Assembly (NCBI RefSeq): GCF_014133895.1
Contig: NC_050732.1
Location: 861,001-925,000 of the forward strand
Length of the DNA: 64,000 nucleotides
Direction: 5' to 3'
Source: Torulaspora globosa
Taxonomy: Eukaryota > Ascomycota > Saccharomycetes > Saccharomycetales > Saccharomycetaceae
The position numbers and the translations under genes are program-made. Shown piece after piece: positions 58,978-64,000 of the stretch (position 1 is its first letter; each line of letters begins with the position of its first letter). The notes under the pieces are model-generated. The model was not told where the DNA came from, searched no databases, and saw nothing but the letters and a program-made list of their open reading frames with translations.

Positions 58978-60780
58978 AAACCATATCGACATGATTAGCT
59001 TCTCACAAACGAAATATAACTTCCTCATCTAGGCAGTGATTAGCAATCGATAAGGGTTCACAAAGCGAGTCTACTTTTAAGCGCATTAATATAAGTGTCC
59101 ACTACCGATCTTAAAAAGAGCTATGCAAGATTTCATCTTCCGCGGCAGAACACTTACGAATGAAAGCTTTAGATTATTTAATTCACCCTATGGTAGGAAG
59201 CCTCTCAAGTATGGCTATAGGAAGGCAATCGGCTTTGAAACCGATCTTTTCCCGTTCCTTCGAAGGGATTACCATTAATAAACAACTTTCCGGACATGAT
59301 CAGAGGCATATATTTCATTCAATAGCTCGTCGAAACAAATTCGATAAGTTCTGTCACTGCCCCATGTTCGGCATCGTAATCCGAAGCATTTCGGAGACCT
59401 ATCAGCTGAGTATCGGTTACTCCTAAGTACACGAAGGCGATCGAGTAGAAGAGTTTGAGCACATATTTCTGCTTGTATGAGTCATGTTGACATATTACAA
59501 GCGAAACGTTTCAACCGAAAAATATCTTGGTTCCTTGATATGTAATGCTACGCCGGCGGTCGCCAAAGCAGCTAGTTGATATTCGAGAGACAGTAAGGAT
59601 CGTTTTGACTATGGGCGGGCCCTCGCAACTCCGCCTAACCTCGTCCAGGAGCCAAGATCATAAGATGTGTTACGGTAATATACCTGGCGCCATATAATCA
59701 CCAATGAACCAGTCGCACATTATGATTGGCATCATCTAATTATCCCAGAATTGCGACAGCTCTTTCTTGTGCGGAGGGAACGGTAGCAAGGTAAGAAACA
59801 TCTTGTCCAAGCATCAAGCATTGGGGACCAGTACATCTCCATGCCATCGCAGATGGCGAAGATTGTAATTACCTAAAATAGAACCAGTCAGAACCAGTCA
59901 ATATTGTGATTTTTTAATCGATAGTAAAATATGTGGCAAAGTAATCTCGTCGCTTGTGTCAATAGCTCCAAACCAGGCGCCACGCAGCTTATATCACGTT
60001 AATGTTCGTGCTCAATTAGACCGACATTAGACAGACCGGAGCATTTGTGATTAATGATTTTCAGGTAAGGGTGTCAGAATGATAGAGTGTCACCTCTGTC
60101 TTGGATCACATGTGTACAAACAGATGTTTATAGCCAGTGAGAGAGGTAACTTAGAGGTCAATCGGAAAGATCAAAGTTCATTCTACGAAACTGAATTTTC
60201 ACCTAGACAGAGGTCCTTCGCTATCAGTGATATTTATTGCATCACGGAGTATGGAGAACATGCACATGATTCAAGCCTCCAGGTAAACGGACAAAAATAT
60301 TAGCGAGAAGCGGTCGCTGAGCAGGCAAATATCGACAGAATGGCTATTTTGATTATCGGATTCTGAGCTATCAAAATTATAGAACTGCGATAACATTTTC
60401 TTTTGCCATTGTGGGAGTACAGTGATCCATCATCAAGCTGTACTGATGCCATTGCTGTGCAGCTTTTCCAATCCTTCTATCGAACCATCGGGTCAATCAA
60501 TCCTCGTACTTGAAGATCGGTAGTTGGTCATTGGAGATGTCGCAAGTAGTTCATGATTCACCATCAATTCAAATAATCATGAACTTATTGTATTTGTATC
60601 AAACTTTGGGCTCGTCGCGACCGTTGCAGGGAAATTTTTTGCAAAAAATTAAGCTTTCTGAGCTGAGCTTGTCATTAAGCTTTATCGATGATCTATCAAT
60701 TCTTGTGATTCTGAATGGGCCATTTCAGAGTTTAGGGAGAACAAGCTCTAAAATGTTTTTTCTTCAATTCGGAAAAATTA
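58978..60780. other. 1.8-kb region without recognisable genes
   Basis: Only short frames are present (for example 59160-59426, 88 residues, and 60510-60815, which runs into the tRNA-Lys antisense). None has family features. No LTR-like unit was recognised. This looks like decayed intergenic sequence among mobile-element insertions. Confidence 0.4.
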
Positions 60781-60853
60781 AGCCCTGTAGGGGGCTCGAA
60801 CCCCTAACCTTGTGATTAAGAGTCACACGCGCTACCGATTGCGCCAACAAGGC
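60781..60853 (-). tRNA. tRNA-Lys (anticodon CTT)
   Basis: A 73-nt cloverleaf on the minus strand: acceptor GCCTTGT pairs with ACAGGGC, anticodon loop ACTCTTAAT gives CTT, and the T loop is GTTCGAGCC. Five T follow the 3' end within ten bases. Confidence 0.96.
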
Positions 60854-60875
60854 TGTGAATTTATGATTTTGAAAA

Positions 60876-61224
60876 TGATACGATCAGTATTACCAGGATA
60901 ACCGGCATTAGACGATAACCAGCATAAACTAGCCGTTACATCAACTTATCTTGAAGTAACTTAAACGGTAAGTTAACAAGATCAAGAATGAATCTAATGA
61001 TACTTACTTCTGTTAACTCTAAGACTAAGTGCAGATGAATTGCCACTTAGATCTCACTTAGCTGGCCTCTTATTTATACGTTCCAATTCCAACATTGGAT
61101 TCCTCTAGTTGAGTTCTAATAGTACCCTTTTGATTCGGAGCAACTGATAATGTGTAGCATAATCGTCTCACAGTCGTCAGACCACCAGTGTAAAGCTGGA
61201 AGCTGCACCATAGGCATCATATCA
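60876..61224 (-). repeat. Probable LTR of Ty3-like relic 3
   Basis: Read on the minus strand, the unit starts TGATATGATG just after a purine-rich GGAGGAACC stretch and ends CGTATCA, giving inverted TGATA...TATCA ends. A TATAAATAAG core sits in the middle. It lies between the integrase tail of relic 3 and tRNA-Lys, in the same direction as both. It does not resemble the other two LTRs, which suggests a second lineage. The ends are my estimate. Confidence 0.5.
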
Positions 61225-61290
61225 CGGTTCCTCCGTTATCACCTCGCATAGCCAACAGATGGTAGTCTGGATTTGTCTTGATCAGACCAC

Positions 61291-61986
61291 TCACTTGGAA
61301 CTTGTCACTTTATGACTCACAAGCCTTGTTTGGGTTTGAGCTTCAACTGAAGCTTGTATCAGCTCTAGATACAACATCTTCTCCCCCTCGGGGTCCCCTT
61401 GAGATTCATAGAGTTGCCTGAAGTTGGCAAGCACGGACTTGCGTATGTTGTCAGGGACCTCGGCGAACTTCACTTCGGAATATTCGACCGTTATTGTCGG
61501 GTCAACGTCCCGCATACGACATAAGTAACCGTGATGCGTGATGCGTAGTATGAATTCCAACAAGCCCTATGACCACCTTGGCTCTCTGAATCCGCTCAAG
61601 TACATTTCTTGGTTTCTCTTTCGGGTATGCATCAGGACAATAAGTGAATTCCTTCAGGTGCTGTACGTTAATAACCCTATGCGCCTTCTTTAAGGAGTCT
61701 AAGTCAAGTTCATATGCGTTGTCATGTATGTTTTGACTACGCGGAAGGGACCGACGTATAACGGTTGTACCTCCATGTAGGCTCCTCTCTTTAAGTGTGC
61801 ATCTATGTTGACGAGAACGTAATGTCCTATATTCAGGATCAGTGGTTTACGTCCTTTATCGTTATCAACTTCCATTTGTATCTGAGCCGCTTCCAAGCGT
61901 TCCTTTGCTTTCATAGCTTTCAGATGGCGAAACAGTTCGACGGCTGTAAAACTTCTTGCGTTAAGTTCATCATCTGTCTTGATCAC
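61291..61986 (-). pseudogene. Integrase C-terminal remnant of relic 3
   Basis: The first part has the GPY/F-type domain (LNIGHYVLVNIDAHLKRG, LYVGPFRVVKTY). After a frame change, the tail segment at 61563-61291 (YLCRMRDVDPTITVEYSEV) corresponds to the same place in relic 2 (HCKLQCVDPQITIAFEEDE). Confidence 0.75.
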
Positions 61987-62012
61987 CGGTTCATTAGGAA
62001 CATATCCTAAAT

Positions 62013-62333
62013 TTACTTCAAACGGTGATGCAACAAAGTGCGATTCGGAGTCGATGTTAATATTATTGACAAAAGTTTCGGGTAGCGGTGGAGGATAGGA
62101 TTGCCAATTAGCATTCGGTAGTCCATACTCTCCAGGACATACGCCGCTACTGTGATCTGTAAGTCTTCTACTGGGAAGGTTAGACTTACGGCTTGCGTTG
62201 TCGTTGATGAATCGGTAGGGATGAACCCTCTGAATCGGAATGGTGGGGTCTGGTTTGTCCTCAGGTTTAGTATCTTCACCATATCCGAATGGAGGAACGA
62301 AGTGGGCGACCCACTATCGAACAATATTTTCAT
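62013..62333 (-). pseudogene. Protease remnant of relic 3
   Basis: The active site reads KILFDSGSPTSFL, with Ser in place of the Thr usual after the catalytic Asp, followed by YRMLIGNPILHRYP, the conserved end of the domain. The frame closes close to the point where the integrase part begins, which marks the internal deletion. Confidence 0.7.
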
Positions 62334-62449
62334 TTGTGTTTTTTATCACGATCGTTCTCTCAGCCGGATTATACGTCCCTGGATGGAAATATAATGTACA
62401 ATTGGCTGGTCTCTAATATATGATGGTCTTTTTCCGGCCTAGTCTCAGT

Positions 62450-63175
62450 GTCCATGCCGGCTAGGCCTTGCCTTATTTTCTCGGCATTCATTTATACAGT
62501 GACCGGCCTTCTTGCAATAGAAGCATAAGCCTTGTTTTATGCAGTCGTCTCTGGAAGGAGTTTTTTGTCGCTTAATGTACTGAGATCTTCCTTGATTCCT
62601 AGATCTCTTTACTCCACGCTTATTGGAACCAAAGACTGCTGAGACGGTTGTATCTCGTCCGCTACTCGATCGGTTTTTACGTTGACGTCTATTGCCTGGT
62701 AAGCCCTCTCCATTGCGTCCTTCAAGGTGGTCGGGTTGTGAAGCCGTACAGTATTCTGTGTTGACGAGTTGAGGCCCGAGAAATAGATGGCTATCGCTAA
62801 TTTCTCAGATGCATAGCCTTTAAGAATCTTGTCCCAGTTCTTTTTGAACTGTGTGTTGAATTGTTGGATACCCAACCTTGCTTGAGATAGCGGAATGATG
62901 TCATTGAATATCCTACTAACGACGGGTTCCTTGTAGAAGTGTTTTGAAAAGGCTTCCGTGAAGTCGTCGAATGACACATCCCGGCAGTCCTGCTCGCTTA
63001 GGTAGTGCTGAGCCCATTCTGCGGCCGGACCGCTAAGGTGCCTTGCGAAATAAACAATACGGGCGACTTCGTTATGCCAATCAAATCTTATCCAAGAACT
63101 GCTTCACTTTATCGACGTCCTCTTTCGTACCTTCGAAGCGTAACCATGGGTGTTGCTCGACCCTGGGTCCATTAG
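62450..63175 (-). pseudogene. Gag remnant of relic 3
   Basis: The capsid region is readable in two frames: an upstream piece (WHNEVARIVYFARHLSGPAAEW) and an open frame from 62977 to 62609 (FDDFTEAFSKHFYKEP, FNTQFKKNWDKILKGY, AIYFSGLNSSTQNTVRL). A CCHC zinc knuckle (CFYCKKAGHCINEC) follows at about 62475-62545 in a shifted frame. No start codon is in frame with the first piece. Confidence 0.75.
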
Positions 63176-63499
63176 CTCAATAGAAGTTTGCACAGCTACG
63201 ATGATCAAAAATTTGCAGCACAGTGCCACATAACATGAAGCTTGAAAGGTTTAACCACCACCACATGTATCTATAGGACCGTGAATACTCACTAAAATTG
63301 TTGCAGCCGACATTTCAGCAACTAAGGTTTCACGTGCAGTATTTTTACAGGAGTTAGCTTTTCACAGCTTCTGCCAGAACGATAAGGGTACCTCAAACAG
63401 GTCAATTACCACTTTGATTAGAGCTAAGTCGGCAGGGTTTTACCAGAGCTGTATGAAGAATAAGTTTTCGAACTGTAATTATAACTGGGAAATGATCTC
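63176..63499. promoter_or_regulatory. TOK1 upstream region
   Basis: A 324-bp gap between the start of relic 3 and TOK1. A matching 5' LTR for relic 3 is not recognisable. The in-frame stop nearest to the TOK1 start is at 63482. Confidence 0.4.
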
Positions 63500-64000
63500 A
63501 TGAGAAAGGAAGGTGATAATGAAAGGCAAAAACAGCCAGCGTTGGGTGCGGCGCTGCAAGAGTCGATATCATTTGACGCTCAACGGGTTAGCATAATCAG
63601 ATGCGATGCAACCTCCGTCATGTTTGTTTTCTGGTTCCACGTCTCTTGCTACTTTCCAGTTTTGACGGCCTGTCTGGGGCCGATAGGAAATACAATATCG
63701 ATTGCATGCGTCGTGGAGAAATGGCGGCTTCTCAAAGTATTCGAGAACGGCGTTGTTACAGGTTCAATTCCCGTAAGTGATCCAGGTGGAATCTTCGCTG
63801 TCAATGTCATCTCTTTAGTGCTAGGATTTATCTCCAACATCGCTTTACTGTTGCATTTTGGCGAAAGGTTGAGCTATTTGAAGGCACAATGGATATGTAT
63901 CGTAGGTTGGACAGCTGCAAGCTTTATGCTAATGATTGATGTAATAATGTGCGGTTCAAAATACATGGGTGAGAAGTATGAAAAGTCTATTGGATATTGG
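63500..64000 (+). CDS. TOK1: Outward-rectifier potassium channel Tok1 (5' part, runs off the window)
   Basis: The visible 167 residues match the N-terminal part of Tok1. After a short cytosolic segment (FDAQRVSIIRC), the first membrane span begins in SVMFVFWFHVSCYFPVLTACLGP and further spans follow (IFAVNVISLVLGFISNIALLLHF, then WICIVGWTAASFMLMIDVIM). S. cerevisiae Tok1 (YJL093C, 691 residues) has eight spans and two pore loops in the plasma membrane; both pores lie beyond the window edge. The ATG at 63500 is the first after an in-frame stop (63482); a later ATG at 63620 would cut into the conserved RVSII segment. Confidence 0.93.
   Translation, partial: MRKEGDNERQKQPALGAALQESISFDAQRVSIIRCDATSVMFVFWFHVSCYFPVLTACLGPIGNTISIACVVEKWRLLKVFENGVVTGSIPVSDPGGIFAVNVISLVLGFISNIALLLHFGERLSYLKAQWICIVGWTAASFMLMIDVIMCGSKYMGEKYEKSIGYW

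Larger units (their letters stand above)
60876..63175 (-). mobile_element. Ty3/Gypsy-type retrotransposon relic 3 with large pol deletion
   Basis: Reading leftward: Gag (about 63175-62450), protease (62333-62013), then directly an integrase C-terminal part (61986-61699), its tail (61563-61291) and a probable LTR. Reverse transcriptase, RNase H and most of integrase are absent. The Gag and protease sequences differ clearly from relic 2. Confidence 0.8.

Noticed and set aside
59000..60780. A point centromere in the gene-poor, AT-rich area
   Set aside because: I looked for the CDEIII core (TCCGAA inside its longer motif) next to a very AT-rich CDEII and a CDEI site; TTCGGAA occurrences, such as the one near 60770, lack the rest.
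1..64000. Spliceosomal introns in the coding genes
   Set aside because: Every conserved gene is a single open frame. The TACTAAC strings seen (near 11163 and 55021) lie in coding sequence without a paired GTATGT donor.
1..64000. CRISPR arrays, bacterial operons or phage elements
   Set aside because: Gene content is entirely yeast nuclear. The only regular repeats are the 16-bp promoter units, the tRNA duplication, the LTRs and the hAT ends.

Overview
The window is nuclear DNA of a budding yeast in the Saccharomycetaceae that did not go through (or predates) the whole-genome duplication. All clear coding genes are intronless and closely match Saccharomyces cerevisiae proteins. Their order interleaves the S. 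cerevisiae chromosome I left arm (YAL044-YAL062) with the right end of chromosome XV (YOR361-YOR375), which is the single ancestral order. A Torulaspora, Zygotorulaspora, Zygosaccharomyces or Lachancea-like species is plausible; the genus cannot be settled by eye.

Layout. (1) 0.3-6.3 kb is transposon territory: a full-length hAT DNA transposon with 106-bp terminal inverted repeats and an open transposase, then a broken Ty3/Gypsy pol relic on the minus strand. (2) 6.7-46.9 kb is the conserved block: BOL1, BOL3, PRT1, SPC72, PRE10, GEM1, AIM2, OAF1/PIP2, FLC2, ACS1, SCP1, PEX22, RAD17, RPS12, MRS6, GPB1/2, NDD1, NUD1, ALD4, a decayed CNE1 (calnexin) pseudogene, ECM1, BDH1, BDH2 and GDH1. (3) 46.9-64 kb is an accessory region: tRNA-Val, a short-chain dehydrogenase, an OPT1-like oligopeptide/glutathione transporter, a LOT6-like quinone reductase, two identical tRNA-Gly genes in a 134-bp tandem duplication, a solo Ty3-type LTR, two further Ty3/Gypsy relics, tRNA-Glu, tRNA-Lys, and the 5' end of the potassium channel gene TOK1, which runs off the window.

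Several genes of the conserved block share themes. ACS1, ALD4, BDH1, BDH2 and GDH1 handle two- and four-carbon overflow products and nitrogen assimilation. OAF1/PIP2 and PEX22 serve fatty-acid response and peroxisomes. SPC72 and NUD1 are spindle-pole-body outer-plaque proteins. PRT1, RPS12 and ECM1 serve translation and ribosome assembly. Readable promoter signals include an Rpn4/PACE box at PRE10, two Rap1 matches at RPS12, an MCB box at RAD17 and three evenly spaced bZIP-type sites before AIM2.

The most notable observations are the calnexin pseudogene inside otherwise intact synteny, LTRs lying 13-22 bp from the 5' ends of three different tRNA genes, a GC-rich patch centred on the FLC2-ACS1 divergent promoter, and synteny breakpoints at both ends of the block occupied by mobile elements and tRNA genes. 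I found no clearly new biological system.
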